Source: Crossaster papposus (taxonomy: Eukaryota; Echinodermata; Asteroidea; Velatida; Solasteridae). Taken from it: 64,000 bases of DNA. Shown here piece by piece: positions 1 through 11,400 of this stretch. The position numbers were made by a program, and so were the translations under genes. How positions within the stretch are numbered: position 1 is the first letter of the stretch; each line of letters opens with the position of its first letter. The stretch is taken from the NCBI GenBank assembly GCA_037893245.1, contig JBAIAA010000077.1:248001-312000 (forward strand), written 5' to 3'. A model generated the notes under the pieces. The model did not search any database and was not told where the DNA came from. It saw only the letters and a list, made by a program, of their open reading frames with translations.

Positions 1-195
1 ATTGTCTCTTCATTCTCGAACAACGTTGAGGTTCGCAGCTCAGATATAAGTCGAGAAATTTATCCTCATTCGTAGCCATGTTCACTTTTGTTTATGTATG
101 TACACGTGTATTGCAGCATAGGCATATGCCGCCAGTGTCCTGACGCATGAGTCTCACAGTTTGGGTCCTTTCCCGTGAGAAATTTGGCAATATTT

Positions 196-257
196 TGGCT
201 CAGATGTCGAGCTGGTGAGTGTCTCTTCATTCTCGAACAACGTTGAGGTTCGCAGCT
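196..257 (+). other. tRNA-like A-box/B-box pair in the monomer (representative copy)
   Basis: TGGCTCAGATGT at 196-207 resembles the Pol III A box (TRGCNNAGYNGG), and GGTTCGCAGCT at 247-257 resembles the B box (GGTTCGANNCC). They are 39 nt apart, a normal tRNA-like spacing. GCTC/GAGC around the A box can form a D-arm-like stem. TTGAG/CTCAG around GTTCGCAG can form a T-arm-like stem with one G-U pair. B-type monomers read TAGCTCAGATGTGGAGC, closer to a tRNA D arm. Two fixed positions differ from each box consensus, so this is a resemblance, probably a tRNA/SINE relic, and not a shown promoter. Confidence 0.4.
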
Positions 258-1198
258 CAGATATAAGTCGAGAAAAGTTTTATCATTCGCAGCCATGTCT
301 ACTTCTGTTTATGTAAGTAAACGTGTATTGCAGCATAGGCCTGTGCCGCCAGTGTTTCTGACGCATGAGTCTCACAGTTTGGGTTCTTTCCAGTGAGAAA
401 TTTGGCAATATTTTGGCTCAGATGTCGAGCTGGTGATTGTCTCTTCATTCTCGAACAACGTTGAGGTTCGCAGCTCAGATATAAGTCGAGAAATTTATCC
501 TCTTTCGCAGCCATGTTCACTTTTGTTTATGTATGTACACATGCATTGCGGCATATGCCTATGCCGCCTGTGTCCAGACGCATGAGTGTCACAGTTTGGG
601 TCCTTTCCTGTGAGAAATTTGGCAATATTGTAGCTCAGATGTCGAACTGGTGAGTGTCTCTTCATTCTCTAACAACGTTGAGGTTCGCAGCTCAGATATA
701 AGTCGAGAAAATTGTCCTCATTCGCAGCCATGTTTACTTCTGTTCATGTATGTACACGTGTATTGCGGCATAGGCCTATGCCGGCAGTGACCTGACGCAT
801 GAGTCTCGCAGTTTGGGTCTCTTCCGGTAAGAATTTTGGCGATATATTAGCTGAGATGTGGAGCTGGTGAGTGTCTCTTTATTCTCCAACAACGTTGAGG
901 TTCGCAGCTCAGATATAAGTTGAGAAAATTATCCTCATTCGCAGCCATGTTTACTTCTGTTCATGTATGTACACGTGTATTGCGGCATAGGCATATGCCG
1001 CCTGTGTCCAGACGCATGAGTCTCACAGTTTGTGTCCTTTCCTGTGAGAAATTTGGCAATATTGTAGCTCAGATGTCGAGCTGGTGAGTGTCTCTTCATT
1101 CTCAAACAACGTTGAGGTTCGCAGCTCAGATATAAGTCGAGAAAATTGCCCTCATTCGCAGCCATGTTTACTTCTGTTCATGTATGTACACGTGTATT

Positions 1199-1218
1199 GC
1201 GGCATAGGCCTATGCCGC
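1199..1218. repeat. Example of the 20 bp monomer palindrome
   Basis: GCGGCATAGGCCTATGCCGC is its own reverse complement. The same word recurs in many monomers with TACACGTGTATT in front and CAGTG behind. In other monomers the 8 bp arms GCGGCATA/TATGCCGC stay while the four central bases change (GGCA, TGCC). A further class has AGGCCTGTGCC, a one-base mismatch, and a GCGGAATATGCC class weakens the stem. It could form a hairpin or cruciform. Confidence 0.9.
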
Positions 1219-4200
1219 CAGTGACTTGACGCATGAGTCTCGCAGTTTGGGTCTCTTCCGGTAAGAATTTTGGCGATATATTAGCTGAGATGTGGAGCTG
1301 GTGAGTGTCTCTTCATTCTCGAACAACGTTGAGGTTCGCAGCTCAGATATAAGTCGAGAAAATGTTCCTCATTCGCAGCCATGTCTACTTCTGTTTATGT
1401 AAGTAAACGTGTATTGCGGCATAGGCCTGTGCCGCCAGTGTTTCTGACGCATGAGTCTCACAGTTTGGGTTCTTTCCAGTGAGAAATTTGGCAATATTTT
1501 GGCTCGGATGTCGAGCTGGTGATTGTCTCTTCATTCTCGAACAACGTTGAGGTTCGTAGCTCAGATATAAGTCGAGAAATTTATCCTCATTCGCAGCCAT
1601 GTTCACTTTTGTTTATGTATGTACACGTGTATTGCGGCATAGGCCCATGCCGCCAGTGACCTGACGCATGAGTCTCAAAGTTTGGGTCCTTTCCGGTGAG
1701 AAATTTGGCAATATTTTGGCTCAGATGTCGAGCTGGTGAGTGTCTCTACATTCTCGAACAACGTTGAGGTTCGCAGCTCAGATATAAGTCGAGAAAATTG
1801 TCCTCATTCGCAGCCATGTTTACTTCTGTTCATGTATGTACACGTGTATTGCGGAATATGCCTATGCCGCCTGTGTCCAGACGCACGAGTCTCACAGTTT
1901 GGTTTCTTTGCCGTGAGAAATTTGGCAATATTTTGGCTCAGATGTCGAGCTGGTGAGTGGCTCTGCATTCTCAAACAACGTTGAGCTTTGCAGCTCAGAT
2001 ATAAGTCGATAAATTTATCCTCATTGTCAGCCATGTTCACTTTTGTTTATGTATGTACACGTGTATTGGGGCATATGCCTGTGCCTCCCGTGTACTGACG
2101 CATGAGTCTCACAGTTTGGGTTCTTTCCAGTGAGAAATTTGGCAATATTTTGGCTCGGATGTCGAGCTGGTGATTGTCTCTTCATTCTCGAACAACGTTG
2201 AGGTTCGCAACTCAGATACAAGTCGAGAAAATTGTCCTCATTCGCAGCCATGTTTACTTCTGTTCATGTATGTACACGTGTATTGCGGAATATGCCTATG
2301 CCGCCTGTGTCCAGACGCATGAGTTTCACAGTTTGTGTCCTTTCCTGTGAGAAATTTGGCAATATTGTAGCTCAGATGTCGAGCTGGTGAGTGTCTCTTC
2401 ATTCTCGAACAACGTTGAGGTTCGCAGCTCAGATATAAGTCGAGAAAATTGCCCTCATTCGCAGCCATGTTTACTTCTGTTCATGTATGTACACGTGTAT
2501 TGCGGCATAGGCCTATGCCGCCAGTGACTTGACGCATGAGTCTCGCAGTTTGGGTCTCTTCCGGTAAGAATTTTGGCGATATATTAGCTGAGATGTGGAG
2601 CTGGTGAGTGTCTCTTTATTCTCCAACAACGTTGAGGTTCGCAGCTCAGATATAAGTTGAGAAAATTATCCTCATTCGCAGCCATGTTTACTTCTGTTCA
2701 TGTATGTACACGTGTATTGCGGCATAGGCATATGCCGCCAGTGTACTGACGCATGAGTCTCACAGTTTGGGTTCTTTCCAGTGAGAAATTTGGCAATATT
2801 TTGGCTCAGATGTCGAGCTAGTGATTGTCTCTTCATTCTCGAACAACGTTGAGGTTCGCAGCTCAGATATAAGTCGAGAAATTTATCCTCATTCGTAGCC
2901 ATGTTCACTTTTGTTTATGTATGTACACGTGTATTGCGGCATAGGCATATGCCGCCAGTGTCCTGACGCATGAGTCTCACAGTTTGGGTCCTTTCCCGTG
3001 AGAAATTTGGCAATATTTTGGCTCAGATGTCGAGCTGGTGAGTGTCTCTTCATTCTCGAACAACGTTGAGGTTCGCAGCTCAGATATAAGTCGAGAAAAG
3101 TTTTATCATTCGCAGCCATGTCTACTTCTGTTTATGTAAGTAAACGTGTATTGCGGCATAGGCCTGTGCCGCCAGTGTTTCTGACGCATGAGTCTCACAG
3201 TTTGGGTTCTTTCCAGTGAGAAATTTGGCAATATTTTGGCTCAGATGTCGAGCTGGTGATTGTCTCTTCATTCTCGAACAACGTTGAGGTTCGCAGCTCA
3301 GATATAAGTCGAGAAATGTATCCTCTTTCGCAGCCATGTTCACTTTTGTTTATGTATGTACACATGCATTGCGGCATATGCCTATGCCGCCTGTGTCCAG
3401 ACGCATGAGTGTCACAGTTTGGGTCCTTTCCTGTGAGAAATTTGGCAATATTGTAGCTCAGATGTCGAACTGGTGAGTGTCTCTTCATTCTCTAACAACG
3501 TTGAGGTTCGCAGCTCAGATATAAGTCGAGAAAATTGTCCTCATTCGCAGCCATGTTTACTTCTGTTCATGTATGTACACGTGTATTGCGGCATAGGCCT
3601 ATGCCGGCAGTGACCTGACGCATGAGTCTCGCAGTTTGGGTCTCTTCCGGTAAGAATTTTGGCGATATATTAGCTGAGATGTGGAGCTGGTGAGTGTCTC
3701 TTTATTCTCCAACAACGTTGAGGTTCGCAGCTCAGATATAAGTTGAGAAAATTATCCTCATTCGCAGCCATGTTTACTTCTGTTCATGTATGTACACGTG
3801 TATTGCGGCATAGGCATATGCCGCCTGTGTCCAGACGCATGAGTCTCACAGTTTGTGTCCTTTCCTGTGAGAAATTTGGCAATATTGTAGCTCAGATGTC
3901 GAGCTGGTGAGTGTCTCTTCATTCTCAAACAACGTTGAGGTTCGCAGCTCAGATATAAGTCGAGAAAATTGCCCTCATTCGCAGCCATGTTTACTTCTGT
4001 TCATGTATGTACACGTGTATTGCGGCATAGGCCTATGCCGCCAGTGACTTGACGCATGAGTCTCGCAGTTTGGGTCTCTTCCGGTAAGAATTTTGGCGAT
4101 ATATTAGCTGAGATGTGGAGCTGGTGAGTGTCTCTTCATTCTCGAACAACGTTGAGGTTTGCAGCTCAGATATAAGTCGAGAAAATTTTCCTCATTCGCA

Positions 4201-6329
4201 GCCATGTCTACTTCTGTTTATGTAAGTAAACGTGTATTGCGGCATAGGCCTGTGCCGCCAGTGTTTCTGACGCATGAGTCTCACAGTTTGGGTTCTTTCC
4301 AGTGAGAAATTTGGCAATATTTTGGCTCGGATGTCGAGCTGGTGATTGTCTCTTCATTCTCGAACAACGTTGAGGTTCGTAGCTCAGATATAAGTCGAGA
4401 AATTTATCCTCATTCGCAGCCATGTTCACTTTTGTTTATGTATGTACACGTGTATTGCGGCATAGGCCCATGCCGCCAGTGACCTGACGCATGAGTCTCA
4501 AAGTTTGGGTCCTTTCCGGTGAGAAATTTGGCAATATTTTGGCTCAGATGTCGAGCTGGTGAGTGTCTCTACATTCTCGAACAACGTTGAGGTTCGCAGC
4601 TCAGATATAAGTCGAGAAAATTGTCCTCATTCGCAGCCATGTTTACTTCTGTTCATGTATGTACACGTGTATTGCGGAATATGCCTATGCCGCCTGTGTC
4701 CAGACGCATGAGTCTCACAGTTTGGTTTCTTTGCCGTGAGAAATTTGGCAATATTTTGGCTCAGATGTCGAGCTGGTGAGTGGCTCTGCATTCTCAAACA
4801 ACGTTGAGCTTTGCAGCTCAGATATAAGTCGATAAATTTATCCTCATTGTCAGCCATGTTCACTTTTGTTTATGTATGTACACGTGTATTGCGGCATATG
4901 CCTGTGCCTCCCGTGTACTGACGCATGAGTCTCACAGTTTGGGTTCTTTCCAGTGAGAAATTTGGCAATATTTTGGCTCAGATGTCGAGCTGGTGATTGT
5001 CTCTTCATTCTCGGACAACGTTGAGGTTCGCAGCTCAGATATAAGTCGAGAAATTTATCCTCTTTCGCAGCCATGTTCACTTTTGTTTATGTATGTACAC
5101 ATGCATTGCGGCATATGCCTATGCCGCCTGTGTCCAGACGCATGAGTGTCACAGTTTGGGTCCTTTCCTGTGAGAAATTTGGCAATATTGTAGCTCAGAT
5201 GTCGAACTGGTGAGTGTCTCTTCATTCTCTAACAACGTTGAGGTTCGCAGCTCAGATATAAGTCGAGAAAATTGTCCTCATTCGCAGCCATGTTTACTTC
5301 TGTTCATGTATGTACACGTGTATTGCGGCATAGGCCTATGCCGGCAGTGACCTGACGCATGAGTCTCGCAGTTTGGGTCTCTTCCGGTAAGAATTTTGGC
5401 GATATATTAGCTGAGATGTGGAGCTGGTGAGTGTCTCTTTATTCTCCAACAACGTTGAGGTTCGCAGCTCAGATATAAGTTGAGAAAATTATCCTCATTC
5501 GCAGCCATGTTTACTTTTGTTCATGTATGTACACGTGTATTGCGGCATAGGCATATGCCGCCAGTGTACTGACGCACGAGTCTCACAGTTTGGGTTCTTT
5601 CCAGTGAGAAAATTTGGCAATATTTTGGCTCAGATGTCGAGCTAGTGATTGTCTCTTCATTCTCGAACAACGTTGAGGTTCGCAGCTCAGATATAAGTCG
5701 AGAAATTTATCCTCATTCGTAGCCATGTTCACTTTTGTTTATGTATGTACACGTGTATTGCAGCATAGGCATATGCCGCCAGTGTCCTGACGCATGAGTC
5801 TCACAGTTTGGGTCCTTTCCCGTGAGAAATTTGGCAATATTTTGGCTCAGATGTCGAGCTGGTGAGTGTCTCTTCATTCTCGAACAACGTTGAGGTTCGC
5901 AGCTCAGATATAAGTCGAGAAAAGTTTTATCATTCGCAGCCATGTCTACTTCTGTTTATGTAAGTAAACGTGTATTGCAGCATAGGCCTGTGCCGCCAGT
6001 GTTTCTGACGCATGAGTCTCACAGTTTGGGTTCTTTCCAGTGAGAAATTTGGCAATATTTTGGCTCAGATGTCGAGCTGGTGATTGTCTCTTCATTCTCG
6101 AACAACGTTGAGGTTCGCAGCTCAGATATAAGTCGAGAAATTTATCCTCTTTCGCAGCCATGTTCACTTTTGTTTATGTATGTACACATGCATTGCGGCA
6201 TATGCCTATGCCGCCTGTGTCCAGACGCATGAGTGTCACAGTTTGGGTCCTTTCCTGTGAGAAATTTGGCAATATTGTAGCTCAGATGTCGAGCTGGTGA
6301 GTGTCTCTTCATTCTCTAACAACGTTGAG

Positions 6330-7720
6330 GTTCGCAGCTCAGATATAAGTCGAGAAAATTGTCCTCATTCGCAGCCATGTTTACTTCTGTTCATGTATGT
6401 ACACGTGTATTGCGGCATAGGCCTATGCCGGCAGTGACCTGACGCATGAGTCTCGCAGTTTGGGTCTCTTCCGGTAAGAATTTTGGCGATATATTAGCTG
6501 AGATGTGGAGCTGGTGAGTGTCTCTTCATTTTCCAACAACGTTGAGGTTCGCAGCTCAGATATAAGTTGAGAAAATTATCCTCATTCGCAGCCATGTTTA
6601 CTTCTGTTCATGTATGTACACGTGTATTGCGGCATAGGCATATGCCGCCAGTGTACTGACGCATGAGTCTCACAGTTTGGGTTCTTTCCAGTGAGAAATT
6701 TGGCAATATTTTGTCTCAGATGTCGAGCTGGTGAATGTCTCTTCATTCTCGAACAACGTTGAGGTTCGCAGCTCAGATATAAGTCGAGAAATTTATCCTC
6801 ATTCGCAGCCACGTCTACTTCTGTTTATGTAAATAAACGTGTATTGCGGCATATGCCTGTGCCTCCAGTGTACTGACGCATGAGTCTCACAGTTTGGGTT
6901 CTTTCCAGTGAGAAATTTGGCAATATTTTGGCTCAGATGTCGAACTGGTGATTGTCTCTTCATTCTCGAACAACGTTGAGGTTCGCAGCTCAGATATAAG
7001 TCGAGAAAATTGTCCTCATTCGCAGCCATGTTTACTTCTGTTCATGTATGTACACGTGTATTGCGGCATAGGCCTATGCCGGCAGTGACCTGACGCATGA
7101 GTCTCGCAGTTTGGGTCTCTTCCGGTAAGAATTTTGGCGATATATTAGCTGAGATGTGGAGCTGGTGAGTGTCTCTTCATTCTCCAATAACGTTGAGGTT
7201 CGCAGCTCAGATATAAGTTGAGAAAATTATCCTCATTCGCAGCCATGTTTACTTCTGTTCATGTATGTACACGTGTATTGCGGCATAGGCATATGCCGCC
7301 AGTGTACTGACGCATGAGTCTCACAGTTTGGGTTCTTTCCAGTGAGAAATTTGGCAATATTTTGGCTCAGATGTCGAGCTGGTGATTGTCTCTTCATTCT
7401 CGAACAACGTTGAGGTTCGCAGCTCAGATATAAGTCGAGAAATTTATCCTCATTCGCAGCCACGTCTACTTCTGTTTATGTAAATAAACGTGTATTGCGG
7501 CATATGCCTGTGCCTCCAGTGTACTGACGCATGAGTCTCACAGTTTGGGTTCTTTCCAGTGAGAAATTTGGCAATATTTTGGCTCAGATGTCGAACTGGT
7601 GAGTGTCTCTTCATTCTCGAACAACGTTGAGGTTCGCAGCTCAGATATAAGTCGAGAAAATTGTCCTCATTCGCAGCCATGTTTACTTCTGTTCACGTAT
7701 GTACACGTGTATTGCGGAAT
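6330..7720. repeat. Local 3-monomer duplication, 651 bp period
   Basis: Two consecutive copies of a three-monomer block are offset by 651 bp. Both contain the monomer with GCCACGTCTACTTCTG and GTAAATAAACG (at about 6811 and 7462) followed by the CCGGCAGTGACC B-type unit. They differ at a few bases, for example CTCCAACAAC versus CTCCAATAAC. It lies between blocks A and C. Confidence 0.7.
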
Positions 7721-8479
7721 ATGCCTATGCCGCCTGTGTCCAGACGCATGAGTCTCACAGTTTGGGTTCTTTGCCGTGAGAAATTTTGCAATATTTTGGC
7801 TCAGATGTCGAGCTGGTGAGTGGCTCTGCATTCTCAAATTCTCAAACAACGTTGAGCTTTGCAGCTCAGATATAAGTCGAAAAAATTATCATCATTCACA
7901 GCCATGTCTACTTCTGTTTATGTAAATAAACGTGTATTGCGGCATATGCCTGTGCCTTCAGTGTACTGACGCATGAGTCTCACAGTTTGGGTTCTTTCCA
8001 GTGAGAAATTTGGCAATATTTTGGCTCGGATGTCGAGCTGGTGATTGTCTCTTCATTCTCAAACAACGTTGAGTTTCGTAGCACAGATATAAGTCGAGAA
8101 ATTTATCCTCATTCGCAGCCATTTTCACTTTTGTTTATGTATGTACACGTGTATTGCGGCATAGGCCCATGCCGCCAGTGACCTGAAGCATGAGTCTAAC
8201 AGTTTGGGTTCTTTCCCGTGAGAAATTTAGCAATATTTTGGCTCAGATGTCGAGCTGGTGAGTGTCTCTTCGTTCTCGGACAACGTTGAGGTTCGCAGCT
8301 CAGATATAAGTCGAGAAAATTGTCCTCATTCGCAGCCATGTTTACTTCTGTTCATGTATGTACACGTGTATTGCGAAATATGCCTATGCCGCCTGTGTCC
8401 AGACGCATGAGTCTCACAGTTTAGGTCCTTTCCCGCGAGAAATTTGGCAATATTGTAGCTCAGATGTCGAGCTGGTGAG

Positions 8480-11400
8480 TGTCTCTTCATTCTCGAACAA
8501 CGTTGAGGTTCGCAGCTCAGATATAAGTCGAGAAATTTATCCTCATTCGCAGCCATGTTCACTTTTGTTTATGTATGTACACGTGTATTGCGGCATAGGC
8601 ATATGCCGCCAGTGTCCTGACGCATGAGTCTCACAGTTTGGGTCCTTTCCCGTGAGAAATTAGGCAATATTTTGGCTCAGATGTCGAGCTGGTGAGTGTC
8701 TCTTCATTCTCGAACAACGTTGAGGTTCGCAGTTCAGATATAAGTCGAGAAAATTGTCCTCATTCGCAGCCATGTTTACTTCTGTTCATGTATGTACACG
8801 TGTATTGCGGAATATGCCTATGCCGCCTGTGTCCAGACGCATGAGTCTCACAGTTTGGGTTCTTTGCCGTGAGAAATTTTGCAATATTTTGGCTCAGATG
8901 TCGAGCTGGTGAGTGGCTCTGCATTCTGAAATTCTCAAACAACGTTGAGCTTTGCAGCTCAGATATAAGTCGAAAAAATTATCATCATTCACAGCCATGT
9001 CTACTTCTGTTTATGTAAATAAACGTGTATTGCGGCATATGCCTGTGCCTCCAGTGTACTGACGCATGAGTCTCACAGTTTGGGTTCTTTCCAGTGAGAA
9101 ATTTGGCAATATTTTGGCTCGGATGTCGAGCTGGTGATTGTCTTTTCATTCTCGAACAACCTTGAGGTTCGTAGCTCAGATATAAGTCGAGAAATTTATC
9201 CTCATTCGCAGCCATGTTCACTTTTGTTTATGTATGTACACGTGTATTGCGGCATAGGCCCATGCCGCCAGTGACCTGACGCATGAGTCTCAAAGTTTGG
9301 GTCTCTTCCGGTGAGAATTTTGGCGATATATTAGCTCAGATGTGGAGTTGATGAGTGTCTCTTCATTCCCCTACAACGTTGAGGTTTGCAGCTCAGATAT
9401 AAGTCGAGAAAATTATCCTCATTCGCAGCCATGTCTACTTCTGTTTATGTAAGTAAACGTGTATTGCGGCCTAGGCATGTGCCGCCATTGTTTCTGGAGC
9501 ATGAGTCTCACAGTTTGGGTTCTTTCCAGTGAGAAATTTGGCAATATTTTGGCTCAGATGTCGAGCTGGTGAGTGTCTCTTCATTCTCAAACAACGTTGA
9601 GGTTCGCAGCTCAGATATAAGTCGAGAAAATTGTCCTCATTCGCAGCCATGTTTACTTCTGTTCATGTATGTACACGTGTATTGCGGAATATGCCTATGC
9701 CGCCTGTGTCCAGACGCATGAGTCTCACAGTTTGGGTTCTTTCCCGTGAGAAATTTGGAAATATTTTGGCTCAGATGTCGAGCTGGTGAGTGGCTCTGCA
9801 TTCTCAAACAACGTTGAGCTTTGCAGCTCAGATATAAGTCGAAAAAATTATCATCATTCGCAGCCATGTCTACTTCTGTTTATGTAAATAAACGTGTATT
9901 GCGGCATATGCCTGTGACTCCAGTGTACTGACGCATGAGTCTCACAGTTTGGGTTCTTTCCAGTGAGAAATTTGGCAATATTTTGGCTCGGATGTCGAGC
10001 TGGTGATTGTCTCTTCATTCTCGAACAACGTTGAGGTTCGCAGCTCAGATATAAGTCGAGAAAATTGTCCTCATTCGCAGCCATGTTTACTTCTGTTCAT
10101 GTATGTACACGTGTATTGCGGAATATGGCTATGCCGCCTGTGTCCAGACGCATGAGTCTCACAGTTGGGGTTCTTTCCCGTGAGAAATTTGGCAATATTT
10201 TGGCTCAGATGTCGAGCTGCTGATTGTCTCTTCATTCTCGAACAACGTTGAGTTTCGCAGCTCAGATATAAGTTGAGAAAAATTATCCTCATTCGCAGCC
10301 ATGTTTACTTCTGTTCATGTATGTACACGTGTATTGCGGCATAGGCATATGCCGCCAGTGTACTGACGCATGAGTCTCACAGTTTGGGTTCTTTCCAGTG
10401 AGAAATTTGGCAATATTTTGGCTCAGATGTCGAGCTGGTGATTGTCTCTTCATTCTCGAACAACGTTGAGGTTCGCAGCTCAGATATACGTCGAGAAATT
10501 TATCCTCATTCGCAGCCATGTTTACTTCTGTTCATGTATGTACACGTGTATTGCGGCATAGGCATATGCCGCCAGTGTACTGACGCATGAGTCTCACAGT
10601 TTGGGTTCTTTCCAGTGAGAAATTTGGCAATATTTTGACTCAGATGTCGAGCTGGTGATTGTCTCTTCATTCTCGAACAACGTTGAGGTTCGCAGCTCAG
10701 ATATAAGTCGAGAAATTTATCCTCATTCGCAGCCATGTTCACTTTTGTTTATGTATGTACACGTGTATTGCGGCATAGGCATATGCCGCCAGTGTCCTGA
10801 CGCATGAGTCTCACAGTTTGGGTCCTTTCCCGTGAGAAATTAGGCAATATTTTGGCTCAGATGTCGAGCTGGTGAGTGTCTCTTCATTCTCGAACAACGT
10901 TGAGGTTCGCAGTTCAGATATAAGTCGAGAAAATTGTCCTCATTCGCAGCCATGTTTACTTCTGTTCATGTATGTACACGTGTATTGCGGAATATGCCTA
11001 TGCCGCCTGTGTCCAGACGCATGAGTCTCACAGTTTGGGTTCTTTCCCGTGATAAATTTTGCAATATTTTGGCTCAGATGTCGAGCTGGTGAGTGGCTCT
11101 GCATTCTCAAATTCTCAAACAACGTTGAGCTTTGCAGCTCAGATATAAGTCGAAAAAATTATCATCATTCACAGCCATGTCTACTTCTGTTTATGTAAAT
11201 AAACGTGTATTGCGGCATATGCCTGTGCCTCCAGTGTACTGACGCATGAGTCTCACAGTTTGGGTTCTTTCCAGTGAGAAATTTGGCAATATTTTGGCTC
11301 GGATGTCGAGCTGGTGATTGTCTCTTCATTCTCGAACAACCTTGAGGTTCGTAGCTCAGATATAAGTCGAGAAATTTATCCTCATTCGCAGCCATGTTCA

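Larger units (their letters stand above)
1..6650. repeat. HOR block A: 13-monomer, 2823 bp period
   Basis: Diagnostic monomers recur at 2823-2824 bp. The unit with CGTAGCCATGTTCAC and an AAAGTTTTATC junction lies near 66-296, 2889-3119 and 5713-5943. The unit with CACATGCATTGCGG follows each of them. Two full copies and about 1 kb of a third are present. The third leaves the register near 6651, where CCGCCTGTGTCC is replaced by CCGCCAGTGTACTG. Inside copy 2, around 4850-5500, about two monomers were replaced by units resembling 300-900, which suggests local conversion or unequal exchange. Confidence 0.85.

Noticed and set aside
196-272. Complete tRNA gene in the monomer
   Set aside because: D-arm and T-arm resemblances exist, but no acceptor stem or clear anticodon arm pairs up, so it is at most a relic.
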